Program-made: the position numbers and the translations under genes | The notes under the pieces: generated by a model | What the model was told of the DNA's origin: nothing | Database searches by the model: none | What the model saw: the letters and a program-made list of their open reading frames with translations, nothing else | Origin: Rhizobiales bacterium Ga0077537 | GTDB taxonomy: Bacteria; Pseudomonadota; Alphaproteobacteria; Rhizobiales; Hyphomicrobiaceae | Direction: 5' to 3' | Length of the DNA stretch: 64,000 bases | Assembly (NCBI GenBank): GCA_001464955.1 | Contig: LNEM01000030.1 | Span: 248,001 to 312,000, forward strand | Part shown: piece by piece, positions 53,233-60,314 of the stretch | How the letters are laid out: each line of letters begins with the position of its first letter | Numbering within the stretch: the first letter of the stretch is position 1

Positions 53233-53264
53233 AGATTACTTTCGGAAAGGGTACGAGCTGTCGA

Positions 53265-54854
53265 CTACGCAACTTGCCCCGCCGCGACCCGAAGGCGCAG
53301 CGCATCGACATCCTCGAAGGTGAGACGCTCGATCGCCATCGGCGGTTGCCCCTCGATCATCAGCAACTGCGCGCCGGTGCTGCGCGCGAAAGCCGAGGCG
53401 CATTCCTCAGGATACAGAAGTCTCTCCTTATCGATATAATCTCTTGCCTTGTCATCTTGAAGATTGCCGAATTGGCCCCGCACGAATGACAACGAGCCCA
53501 TGCTGTCGGAAACGAATTTCAGCGTCTTCTGATCGCCATTGGCGAAGAACTGCAACAGCCCGGCATTGCCGAGAAACGTCTGGTACGTCTTCGGATAATA
53601 GTGCTCGATCTGCGAGAGGTCTTGCACCACGGCCCACAACCGAACGCCGAAGCCAGGGAAATATGCCGCCGCCTGCTCCATGATAGGCATGTGCGCCAGC
53701 GTCGGGAATTCTTCCATCATGAACAGCACATGCGGCTTGCCCCGCGGCCAGGTTCCGCGCTTCTCCAGTGCCAGCAACGCAAAGCGCACGATGATGCGCA
53801 GCCAGCGGAAATGCGTCGTCATGTGGCTCGATGGCAGACAGAGATAAATTGTCGTCGGCCGCTCCGCGAGGGCCGACAGCCGGAAGTCACTGGCTCGCAG
53901 CGCCGCCTGCAATGGCAGGCTATCGAGAAATTTCAGCTGCGCATCCGCCGTAGACACGATGCCCGAACGTTCCCTGGACGCTTTGCGCAGGAAGCTGTTG
54001 CCAGCACCCGCCAGTGCGCCGCCGAACACATCGGCCTGCTCGGCCATCTTCATGAACAGCGCGTTCTGCGTCGCCTCCGCCGGATCTTTGGAGCCGCTGT
54101 TCTTCAGCGCTTCCTGCGCCTCCAATAGCGGCGGATAGGTAAGGGACAGCAATTGCCGCACCACCACGAGGTTGCGGTCTTTCTCCGGCAGGCGCAGCGC
54201 ATGTAGGATGAGGCCGCGCAGCAATGCCCGTGCGCTCGACGTCCAGTGCGAGCCATCACTTCCGGCGTTCTCCTCGATGATCATCGTCTCGGTCAGCAGA
54301 TCCACATCATCGAGAATGGTCGGCGCATCCGCGTCGAGCTCGGCCAGCGGATTGAACGACGCAGCTGGCAGTTTCGTGCTGCCGAAGGGGTCGAGTACGA
54401 ACACGTCCTGTTTCAGATGTTTGCGGCGATGCTCCGCCGTCGCAGCCGCAAGCTCGCCCTTCGGGTCGAGCACCAGCATCGAGCCGGGGTAGGTGAGGAG
54501 CGTCGGCTTCAGTACCGTCGATGTTTTGCCGGAACGCGCAGAGGCCGCCGTGAGCAGCGGCTTGTCGCCGCCCATGCCGATGAGATAGCCGTTGTGCTTG
54601 CCGATCAGCACATCGCCTGGCTCGTAGCGGAAGGCTGCAATCTCCGAGGCGCGTGCGAAGCGCGCACGCTCCTTGCGGTCGATCTGGCTGCGTATGACAT
54701 CGACGCCGCGCGGCAATCGGTCGAGCAGTTCCGCTGCACGCTGCGCATCGTGTGATGCAACATAACCCGACGCATCCTGCGCATCCCCTCGCAGTTCCGG
54801 CACGCGCCACGCAAGCCGCTCTGCATCGCTCTTGAACCAGTCCTTGATCGCCAT
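53265..54854 (-). CDS. VirD4/TraG-family type IV coupling protein lacking an obvious membrane anchor
   Basis: A 529-residue ATPase that brings the relaxase-DNA complex to a type IV secretion channel. Walker A is SARSGKTST, Walker B HVLFMMEEFPTL, and the conserved RTGAQLLMIEGQPP C-terminus and FNPLAEL region fit TraG/VirD4. Typical members have two N-terminal membrane helices; here the N-terminus (AIKDWFKSDAERLAW) is hydrophilic and no hydrophobic segment is seen. It must dock by other means or use a separate membrane partner. No VirB genes are near. Terminated at 53201. Confidence 0.88.
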   Translation of the reverse strand: MAIKDWFKSDAERLAWRVPELRGDAQDASGYVASHDAQRAAELLDRLPRGVDVIRSQIDRKERARFARASEIAAFRYEPGDVLIGKHNGYLIGMGGDKPLLTAASARSGKTSTVLKPTLLTYPGSMLVLDPKGELAAATAEHRRKHLKQDVFVLDPFGSTKLPAASFNPLAELDADAPTILDDVDLLTETMIIEENAGSDGSHWTSSARALLRGLILHALRLPEKDRNLVVVRQLLSLTYPPLLEAQEALKNSGSKDPAEATQNALFMKMAEQADVFGGALAGAGNSFLRKASRERSGIVSTADAQLKFLDSLPLQAALRASDFRLSALAERPTTIYLCLPSSHMTTHFRWLRIIVRFALLALEKRGTWPRGKPHVLFMMEEFPTLAHMPIMEQAAAYFPGFGVRLWAVVQDLSQIEHYYPKTYQTFLGNAGLLQFFANGDQKTLKFVSDSMGSLSFVRGQFGNLQDDKARDYIDKERLLYPEECASAFARSTGAQLLMIEGQPPMAIERLTFEDVDALRLRVAAGQVA

Positions 54855-55434
54855 TGTCGTCGTCTCCGCATCCGCTGCAGGGAACACCGGTGACGACCTT
54901 CCAGACCAACGCCGCTATCAGCAAGCGGTCGTGCATGTAAGGCGGCGCCATGCTTTGGCAGTGGCCGTCGCTAGGGCCTCCATGTCCGGATGCTTTTTCC
55001 CAGACGCAGATGTCGGCGATGTTGGTCGCGTTCTCGGATGTGGCATTCACCCATCACCCTTCCTTTGCCGTCTCTCTCGAACCGGATGACGACCTCGAAG
55101 CATTGCCGCATGTGTCTCACAGGCGCTGCATCCGGGGACGAGGCCGGCATGCCTGCTGACGCAGGCCAAGGCAGCCGGCCCTTCAACGACAAAATGGCAG
55201 GACCCACCACGACATTGCGCTTGCGCACCCCGTGCCATGCCTTGAGCGACATGGGCACGGGGGCCCCGCGCCGGGCCATGTGTTGCGGGCAAAGCCCGCA
55301 ATCGCCCTCAAGCACAATCTCGCGGTCCCCCCCGCAATTTTCTCGTGTGACCCCATGCATCGCTGTGAGGAACAGGCGGCAACGAGGTCGCCAATTCCGG
55401 CCCTCGCTCACACCAAAGAAAGGGCTCAAGCCTC
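54855..55434. other. Non-coding stretch with stable hairpins
   Basis: This 580-bp gap between the divergent coupling-protein gene and the small-gene run holds no supportable gene. It has two strong inverted repeats: CCCGTGCC-ATG with CATGGGCACGGG (55229-55261, one bulge) and TTGCGGGC-AAA-GCCCGCAA (55283-55301). Promoters for both directions and possibly a structured leader RNA or ncRNA are expected here. Confidence 0.5.
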
Positions 55435-55671
55435 ATGAAAAATACAACCACACAATCGAACAAACCGACCCATCGAGCCTATGCCGTCACCAAGCGCGGC
55501 GAGAAAAGCTACTGGAAGGAAATCGGCGCCGTATGGGCGCACAAAGACGGCAAGGGCTTCAGCCTCGCGCTCGACTGCCTGCCGCTCAACGACGCCGAAA
55601 TCGTCATCCGCGAGCCGATCCCTGAAGAAGCTCAGGGCGATGCCGCTCCCTCCGAAGCTCAAGCCGCATAG
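55435..55671 (+). CDS. Small protein with WAHKDG motif, paralogue of the 60045 gene
   Basis: A 78-residue protein. The core KSYWKEIGAVWAHKDGKGFSL matches the core of the 60045 gene product (WTEIAACWAHKDGNGFNV), so the two are paralogues within the element. The pattern (conserved Trp, Lys-Asp-Gly, alternating strands) suggests a small beta-fold domain, loosely like DUF736. The tail is Glu/Ala-rich. First gene of the run of small genes; 9 bp before the next. Confidence 0.72.
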   Translation: MKNTTTQSNKPTHRAYAVTKRGEKSYWKEIGAVWAHKDGKGFSLALDCLPLNDAEIVIREPIPEEAQGDAAPSEAQAA

Positions 55672-55680
55672 GAGGGCACC

Positions 55681-55851
55681 ATGCGATACACAGACAACTT
55701 CTCCAACCACGATGACCGCGTGCTCCTCGTCGATGACACCGACGAGGATGCCACTCAGCTTCTCACCGTCATCTGCGACGGCAATCCGCGCACCAATCGC
55801 GGGTTCGATTACTACGGGTACGACGCCTACCGTGATGGAGGCCGCCCATGA
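55681..55851 (+). CDS. Small acidic hypothetical protein
   Basis: A 56-residue acidic protein (MRYTDNFSNHDDRVLLVDDT...) encoded between two better-supported small genes. It begins 9 bp after the 55435 gene, with GGAGG just before the ATG, and its stop overlaps the next start by 4 bp (ATGA), which supports expression. No function is recognised. Confidence 0.62.
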   Translation: MRYTDNFSNHDDRVLLVDDTDEDATQLLTVICDGNPRTNRGFDYYGYDAYRDGGRP

Positions 55852-56045
55852 CGGAGACACCGCTCATCACCATCGCGAAGCGCGACGTCGTCGCGCTGAC
55901 GGAGGCTCTGAAACTGGCCCGCTACGCGCTCCAGCGTAGTGGTCGCAGTTTCGATTGTCCGCCGCACGACCGCTACTCGGTCGCGCACACGCTCGATGCC
56001 GCCATCGCGCGCGGTATCGCCGCGCAGAAGGAGGTGCGCTCATGA
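55848..56045 (+). CDS. Small helical hypothetical protein
   Basis: A 65-residue, probably two-helix protein (VVALTEALKLARYALQRSGR; AHTLDAAIARGIAAQKE). ATGA overlaps join it to the genes before and after, so it is translated in a coupled series. No family recognised. Confidence 0.65.
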   Translation: MTETPLITIAKRDVVALTEALKLARYALQRSGRSFDCPPHDRYSVAHTLDAAIARGIAAQKEVRS

Positions 56046-56224
56046 AGAACCGCGAATACTGCGTCTCCTTCTACGAGCTGATTTTGCACACGGGCTGCGT
56101 CAGAGCCCGCTCGGAAGATGATGCGCGCCTGCGCGCGCGTCAGCGCTGGAAGGATGAAGGCGCCGACTTCTGCAAGAGCGAGCACATCACCCTCAGCGAA
56201 CGCATGCGCGTTTGGGAGGTGTGA
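56042..56224 (+). CDS. Small protein, member of a tandem paralogue trio
   Basis: A 60-residue protein with a strand-strand-helix-strand pattern (YCVSFYELILHTGCVRARSE, DDARLRARQRW). It aligns by eye with the next two gene products: an aromatic-rich first strand, V-x-A at the second strand, an Asp/Ala-rich helix start and a Trp or Arg before D-E. Together they look like a local gene triplication. ATGA overlap with the preceding gene. Function unknown. Confidence 0.66.
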   Translation: MKNREYCVSFYELILHTGCVRARSEDDARLRARQRWKDEGADFCKSEHITLSERMRVWEV

Positions 56225-56226
56225 CC

Positions 56227-56421
56227 ATGAAAACTTTCGACATCACCATCGTCGAAGTGCTCCTGCACCGCGCTCGCATCGAGGCGGCCGATCTCGTCGC
56301 CGCCAACGCGCTCGCCCGCGACATGTGGGACGAGGAGGGGCCGGACGTGTTCTCGACCGAGACCCTCGGCCGCACCGACCTCATCGTCTGCGATGAAGCA
56401 ACGGCGGAGGTGGGAGCATGA
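56227..56421 (+). CDS. Small protein, member of a tandem paralogue trio
   Basis: A 64-residue protein (FDITIVEVLLHRARIEAADL, then ANALARDMWDEEGPDVFSTE) following the same strand-strand-helix plan as the neighbours on both sides. Starts 2 bp after the previous stop and overlaps the next by ATGA. The Asp/Glu content makes it acidic, like many DNA-mimic or small regulatory proteins, but no role is known. Confidence 0.66.
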   Translation: MKTFDITIVEVLLHRARIEAADLVAANALARDMWDEEGPDVFSTETLGRTDLIVCDEATAEVGA

Positions 56422-56636
56422 GCAGCATCCTCTCACTCACCGGCGGGACGCCGAAGCTCTTCGCCGTCACCTACTGCGTCGAGCAGGGCTACACCATCAC
56501 CGTGCAGGCCGCCTCGACGGAGGATGCCGAGCGCATCGTCCGGCAGCGTCTCGATGACGAGATGGACGTGCTCGATGGCAGCACGCGCGTGCATCACACG
56601 CATCTCGTCTACGCAGCCGAGGAGGTGCGCTCATGA
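56418..56636 (+). CDS. Small protein, member of a tandem paralogue trio
   Basis: A 72-residue protein (LFAVTYCVEQGYTITVQAAS, TEDAERIVRQRLDDEMD) with the same pattern as the preceding two. The helix start (S-T-E-D-A-E) matches that of the 56042 product (S-E-D-D-A-R). ATGA overlap at both ends. Function unknown. Confidence 0.66.
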   Translation: MSSILSLTGGTPKLFAVTYCVEQGYTITVQAASTEDAERIVRQRLDDEMDVLDGSTRVHHTHLVYAAEEVRS

Positions 56637-56956
56637 TGACATCCGAATGTCCAAGATGCGCCCACCCACATCACTGGCGATGGGAAGAAGCCTTCGACAA
56701 GTTCGGCTTCAACGACGGCGATGGTCTGGTCATGACCGGCCGTGTGGTCGCCGCCCTTCGCAAGGGCGGCTATCGCGTCCACGCCCAGATGTGGGGAATG
56801 CACAACACCGTCATTCTCTCCATCAGACGCGGCCGGCGACAGCTCATCCCGGAAACCGCAGAGGTCGGCTACGACGACCCGCGCAGCTACCTGCTCGAGG
56901 AAATCGTCGCTCTGCTCGACGAAGCCTTTTCCGGCGGCGAGGAGGTGTTCCCATGA
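56633..56956 (+). CDS. Small hypothetical protein
   Basis: A 107-residue protein starting with a possible zinc knuckle (CPRCAHPHHWRW), then an alpha/beta body (VVAALRKGGYRVHAQMWGMH; VILSIRRGRRQL) and an acidic helical C-terminus. The Cys-x2-Cys and His-His pair could bind zinc, though a full four-ligand site is not clear. ATGA overlaps couple it to the gene before and to the methyltransferase gene after. Confidence 0.66.
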   Translation: MMTSECPRCAHPHHWRWEEAFDKFGFNDGDGLVMTGRVVAALRKGGYRVHAQMWGMHNTVILSIRRGRRQLIPETAEVGYDDPRSYLLEEIVALLDEAFSGGEEVFP

Positions 56957-57672
56957 GCATGCGCATCTGCATCGGACGTCATCGTCGTCGCCGTGTTGAA
57001 CTGGTCACGGCTCTGCCGCCACGCGCGCTGCGGTCAACAACTGCGCAGCCCGTGTGCCAGGTGTTCCGCCTCGGAGCCAAGCGCATCCCGAATGAGTTTT
57101 ATCCGACCCCGCCGGAGGCGACGCGCGCGTTGCTGTCCGTCGAAGGGTTCGATGGCTCTATCTGGGAACCGGCATGCGGGGAGGGTGCCATCGCCTCCGT
57201 GCTCGCGGAGGCTGGCCACAAGGTCGTCGCCACGGATCTGGTGGACTATGGCTTCGGGATTCCCGCGGTCGATTTCCTGAAGGAGACGCGGCCACGGGCG
57301 AAGCACATCGTCACCAATCCGCCCTACGGTTCTGGCTTAGCGGACGCCTTCATCGAGCGGTCGTTATCATTTGCGCGCGAGACCGGCGGCACGGTCGCGA
57401 TGCTGCTGAACCTCTCATCACTCGCGCACCGCACCCGCACGGCGTGGTGGCGCGACCATCCGCCGGCACGGCTCTATGCCATCGACGATGTCGTCTGCTG
57501 GCCGGAGAAGCAGTACGGCCCGCCACCATCGCATTTCACCAAGCACCGCTATTTCTGGGCGGTGTGGACACCCGATCATGAAGGCCCTTCCGCCTTCTGG
57601 TGGCTGTCGTCGGCGGAGTTCCGCCAGCGGCAGTCTGTTTCAAGACCATCGTTTTCAAACCCACATCATTGA
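56953..57672 (+). CDS. Orphan adenine-type DNA methyltransferase
   Basis: A 239-residue SAM-dependent methyltransferase. PTPPEATRALL precedes motif I (WEPACGEGAIASVLAEAGH), then the acidic motif II (VVATDLVDYG) and the catalytic NPPY at Asn122 (TNPPYGSGLA), which marks N6-adenine or N4-cytosine amino-methylation. It has no target-recognition domain of note and no restriction partner nearby. It is joined by ATGA overlap to the small-gene run. In such a position it may protect entering DNA from host restriction or regulate the element (inference). Confidence 0.82.
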   Translation: MSMRICIGRHRRRRVELVTALPPRALRSTTAQPVCQVFRLGAKRIPNEFYPTPPEATRALLSVEGFDGSIWEPACGEGAIASVLAEAGHKVVATDLVDYGFGIPAVDFLKETRPRAKHIVTNPPYGSGLADAFIERSLSFARETGGTVAMLLNLSSLAHRTRTAWWRDHPPARLYAIDDVVCWPEKQYGPPPSHFTKHRYFWAVWTPDHEGPSAFWWLSSAEFRQRQSVSRPSFSNPHH

Positions 57673-57684
57673 AGGAGATAATTC

Positions 57685-58119
57685 ATGGGAATGGATGTTT
57701 ACGGAAAAAGCGGAGCATATTTCCGGCGCAACGTCTGGGGCTGGCACCCACTCGCCGACCTCGTCTGCCGCCTTGCACCTGAGCTTACAGCCAAGTGCAA
57801 GGACTGGAGCACGAATGAAGGCTACGGTCTCGGTGCCAGAGACAGTAAGAAGCTGGCTCAGATTCTCCGCGCCAAGCTCGCAGACGGGACGATTGCCGAT
57901 TTCGTCGCTCGGCGCGACGCGCGGCTTACTGCCATGCCGGACGAGACCTGCCGATACTGCAATGGCACCGGACGCCGGGGCGACCCGGACGCGACGTGCA
58001 ACGCCTGCGACGGTGCTGGCAAGCAGCGGCCAAGTGCGACTTGGTACCGCTTGAGCGTCGCCGACGCGGAGGAGTTTGCAAGCTTCCTTGAGTCCTGCGG
58101 CGGCTTCCAAATCTGCTGA
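57685..58119 (+). CDS. Small protein with DnaJ-like zinc-finger motif
   Basis: A 144-residue protein. The second half has two C-x2-C-x-G-x-G motifs (CRYCNGTGRRG, CNACDGAGK), the DnaJ-type zinc-finger pattern, though there is no J domain. The first part is mixed alpha/beta (DVYGKSGAYFRRNVWGWH) and recalls small plasmid proteins of unknown role. GAAGGAG precedes the ATG. It follows the methyltransferase gene by 12 bp. Confidence 0.7.
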   Translation: MGMDVYGKSGAYFRRNVWGWHPLADLVCRLAPELTAKCKDWSTNEGYGLGARDSKKLAQILRAKLADGTIADFVARRDARLTAMPDETCRYCNGTGRRGDPDATCNACDGAGKQRPSATWYRLSVADAEEFASFLESCGGFQIC

Positions 58120-58148
58120 ACATAATCAATATCAAAAAGGAGATACTC

Positions 58149-58433
58149 ATGAGAACCATCAAACAAGCAAAAACCGCCGTCACGTGTAGCATGGCCATGC
58201 ATGCCTGCCTCGCGGCGCTCGCGCATCAGCTTGCCGAGGCGGCGGTGCTGGCCGCGGAGGCTCGCGATGCCATGGAGAAGAACGAGCGCAACCTCGCCAT
58301 CGGCACGATGATGCCGCTCGAGCAGATACTGCCCGAATGCGATACGCTCGCGCGTACCGTTCTCACCTTGCAGACCTGGCACAATCGCATGCCGTCTGGC
58401 ACCGAACGCGCAGCGAAGGGTGGTGCCCAATGA
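58149..58433 (+). CDS. Small helical hypothetical protein
   Basis: A 94-residue, Ala/Glu/Met-rich helical protein (ALAHQLAEAAVLAAEARDAM, LARTVLTLQTWHN). AAGGAGA lies just upstream. Its stop overlaps the next start by ATGA. No family recognised. Confidence 0.6.
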   Translation: MRTIKQAKTAVTCSMAMHACLAALAHQLAEAAVLAAEARDAMEKNERNLAIGTMMPLEQILPECDTLARTVLTLQTWHNRMPSGTERAAKGGAQ

Positions 58434-58675
58434 GCAGCGCCTCGAAACCCAAGCACGACCTGCGCAGCGCATGGGGCAAGGCCTGCCCGAAATGCGGATG
58501 GGCAGAGGCGCTGACCGTGACCATCACGTGCTCGGCGCTACTCAGCATCGACGGCACGGAGGCGCATGGCGACCACGAATGGGAGCATTCTTCGGATTGC
58601 TGCTGCGACAAGTGCGGCCACAACGGCGTGGTCAGCGATTTCTTGGTCAGTGAAAGCGAGGAGGTGTCGCCATGA
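58430..58675 (+). CDS. Small zinc-ribbon-like hypothetical protein
   Basis: An 81-residue protein with two cysteine pairs (ACPKCGWAEA; CCCDKCGHNG) spaced about 40 residues apart, as in zinc ribbons. The middle has strands and acidic residues (STHGDHEW-like region rich in His, Asp and Glu). ATGA overlaps at both ends. Possibly nucleic-acid binding; unproven. Confidence 0.66.
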   Translation: MSSASKPKHDLRSAWGKACPKCGWAEALTVTITCSALLSIDGTEAHGDHEWEHSSDCCCDKCGHNGVVSDFLVSESEEVSP

Positions 58676-58953
58676 CTGTGAGCGCACAGAAACAACGTAC
58701 CCGCTGCGGCAGCTGGCGCACCTTCGAGCAGCGCTTCCAGCCGATGCCGGCGCCGAACCATGACCTGCTCTGGGAGGTGCGCGGCGAGGTGCCGGCCGAT
58801 GCCGATTACCGCTACTGGTGGACCGTGGTCGACTGCGATGGCCGGCTCTACGTCACGCCCGGACTCCGGTTCGTGAACCGTTTCGCTTACATCCGCTGCG
58901 CCGTGCAGTGGAGCGACGAGGACGAGCGGCAGCCGGACTATGTCTACGAGTGA
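58672..58953 (+). CDS. Small hypothetical protein
   Basis: A 93-residue protein with many aromatic residues in alternating strands (HDLLWEVRGEVPADADYRYW, LYVTPGLRFVNRFAYIR) and an acidic end. It is coupled to the previous gene by ATGA. It is the last of the coupled run before the toxin-antitoxin pair, 86 bp further. Function unknown. Confidence 0.62.
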   Translation: MTVSAQKQRTRCGSWRTFEQRFQPMPAPNHDLLWEVRGEVPADADYRYWWTVVDCDGRLYVTPGLRFVNRFAYIRCAVQWSDEDERQPDYVYE

Positions 58954-59039
58954 GGCCTCTTGAGCGATATTCGGATGATAGTTCAATGTTCTAGCTTCGC
59001 GAAGGTGCTTTGGTGTAAGCTGGAGGAAAGGAGTGAATC

Positions 59040-59297
59040 ATGACTATGCAGATACCAACCGAGGTCGAGCAACTCGCACGCCTCGTCGCCATCAAGACCG
59101 GCAAGACGCCGGAAGCCGTTGTGAAAGAAGCCGTTGAGGCGCGCGCCGAGGCGGCAGGCGTGGCGGTTGGTCGCCGTCGCCCGTTCGACGCCGCGCGCGT
59201 GCAGGAGATTATCGACCGCGTCGCCGCGCTTCCGGTGCTCGACACGCGCAGCGACGACGAAATCCTCGGCTACAACGAATACGGGGTGCCCGAGTGA
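59040..59297 (+). CDS. vapB: VapB-type antitoxin (Rv0623-like)
   Basis: An 85-residue antitoxin. The N-terminal region (IPTEVEQLARLVAIKTGKTP) forms the DNA-binding ribbon-helix-helix, followed by the acidic C-terminal segment that binds the toxin. GGAAAGGAG lies upstream. It overlaps vapC by 4 bp, as in typical vapBC operons. It autoregulates and neutralises VapC; in this element it would provide post-segregational maintenance. Confidence 0.88.
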   Translation: MTMQIPTEVEQLARLVAIKTGKTPEAVVKEAVEARAEAAGVAVGRRRPFDAARVQEIIDRVAALPVLDTRSDDEILGYNEYGVPE

Positions 59298-59755
59298 TTG
59301 TCGTCGATACCTCGGCACTTCTCGCCATCATCCAGAAAGAAACGGAGAGCGTTCCGTTCCTCGCCATGATCCGTCATGCAGACCGTGTGTTCGTCTCGGC
59401 CGTCACGGTGTTCGAAGCCAGTATCGTATTGCATGCGCGCCGTGGGCGTGACGGCACGAACGACCTCGCCGACCTCATCGACGCCATGGGCATCGACATT
59501 GTCAGCTTCGATGTCGCCAGCGCCCAGGCCGCCCTCGACGGCTTTCGTGCGTTCGGCAAAGGCATTCATCCCAAGGCGCGGCTCAACCTCGGTGACTGCG
59601 CCGCTTACGCCTTGGCAAAGGGCATGAACGTGCCTCTGCTTTACAAGGGCAATGACTTCGCCGCGACCGACCTACCAGATTGCCATGGCCGCCGGCCGGG
59701 ATGCGGCCAACCGCTCCGCGGCGCGCGCCGGCCGCTCGAGCTGGAACGAGGTTGA
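59294..59755 (+). CDS. vapC: VapC-type PIN-domain toxin with aberrant C-terminal extension
   Basis: A ribonuclease toxin of the PIN family. The acidic active site is seen: Asp5 (VVDTSALL), Glu in VFEASIVLH and Asp in NLGDCAAYALAK. The normal end would come soon after LLYKGNDFAATD at about residue 125-130; here the frame reads on into the next small gene in a shifted frame, giving 153 residues with an atypical Arg/Gly/Pro-rich tail. This looks like a recombination junction. GTG start, 4-bp overlap with vapB. Activity may be kept, since the tail follows the core fold. Confidence 0.82.
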   Translation: MIVVDTSALLAIIQKETESVPFLAMIRHADRVFVSAVTVFEASIVLHARRGRDGTNDLADLIDAMGIDIVSFDVASAQAALDGFRAFGKGIHPKARLNLGDCAAYALAKGMNVPLLYKGNDFAATDLPDCHGRRPGCGQPLRGARRPLELERG

Positions 59756-59855
59756 CCTTGAGGCCGCGCAGGCGGTGTTCGACCACCTCTATCGTCTGGC
59801 CGATAACGGTGATGCCGACTTGGTTGCCGCTTGCGGGAACAGCCCGCACGACTGA
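59652..59855 (+). CDS. Small hypothetical protein overlapping vapC (5' end replaced?)
   Basis: A 67-residue frame overlapping the end of vapC. From YQIAMAAGRDAANR through WNEVDLEAAQAVFDHLYRLA it resembles short plasmid/ICE proteins that carry an IAMAAG-x-D-A motif (from memory). Only the first nine residues are encoded by vapC-type DNA, so an earlier start was probably lost when the vapBC unit inserted. Function unknown. Confidence 0.55.
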   Translation: MTSPRPTYQIAMAAGRDAANRSAARAGRSSWNEVDLEAAQAVFDHLYRLADNGDADLVAACGNSPHD

Positions 59856-59982
59856 GCGGGCGGGTACGCCACGCCCATCGCCCGTCAAGCCCTTCGCAGT
59901 CGCGCATCTTCGATGCTGCGCCAGCGAAGCCGGAGGCCAAGGGGCATGGACGGCGCGATGCTTGCGCGGCGTGAAGGGCATC

Positions 59983-60030
59983 CATGGAATTTATGCGAGG
60001 CGCGCTTCGCTTACTCGCACAAATTCCATG
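59983..60030 (+). promoter_or_regulatory. Long hairpin in the leader of the 60045 gene
   Basis: A 17-bp stem with a single A-C mismatch, CATGGAATTT-A-TGCGAG (59983-59999) against CTCGCA-C-AAATTCCATG (60014-60030), encloses a 14-nt loop. GGAGAAG and the ATG follow within 15 bp. It is far longer than a terminator stem and has no T-run; it may act as a translational switch, a protein-binding palindrome or a relic of a small mobile repeat. Confidence 0.75.
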
Positions 60031-60044
60031 ATGGAGAAGAACCC

Positions 60045-60305
60045 ATGACCTATTTTCCAAAGACCAACCTGCCGCCGAACCCGAACCGCAAAACCAAGGG
60101 CAGCCCACCCACGCACAAGCTCTACCGTGTCGTAAGAGGACGCGGGAATCTGGAAAAGGACATCTGGACGGAAATCGCCGCCTGCTGGGCGCACAAGGAC
60201 GGCAACGGCTTCAACGTCAAATTCAAGGACAACGAAACGCCCGTTGCTGGCGCGGAATACGTCATGCGGCGGGATAGTCGCTTCTCTCCTCAAGCCGAAG
60301 TGTGA
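60045..60305 (+). CDS. Small protein with WAHKDG motif, paralogue of the 55435 gene
   Basis: An 86-residue protein whose core (DIWTEIAACWAHKDGNGFNV) repeats that of the 55435 product. The N-terminal part is basic and Pro-rich (NLPPNPNRKTKGSPPTHKLY), the C-terminus has strands and VAGAEYVMRRD. Preceded by a long hairpin. A second member of the family in the same element hints at duplication and different roles. Function unknown. Confidence 0.72.
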   Translation: MTYFPKTNLPPNPNRKTKGSPPTHKLYRVVRGRGNLEKDIWTEIAACWAHKDGNGFNVKFKDNETPVAGAEYVMRRDSRFSPQAEV

Positions 60306-60314
60306 GGGGGCAGC

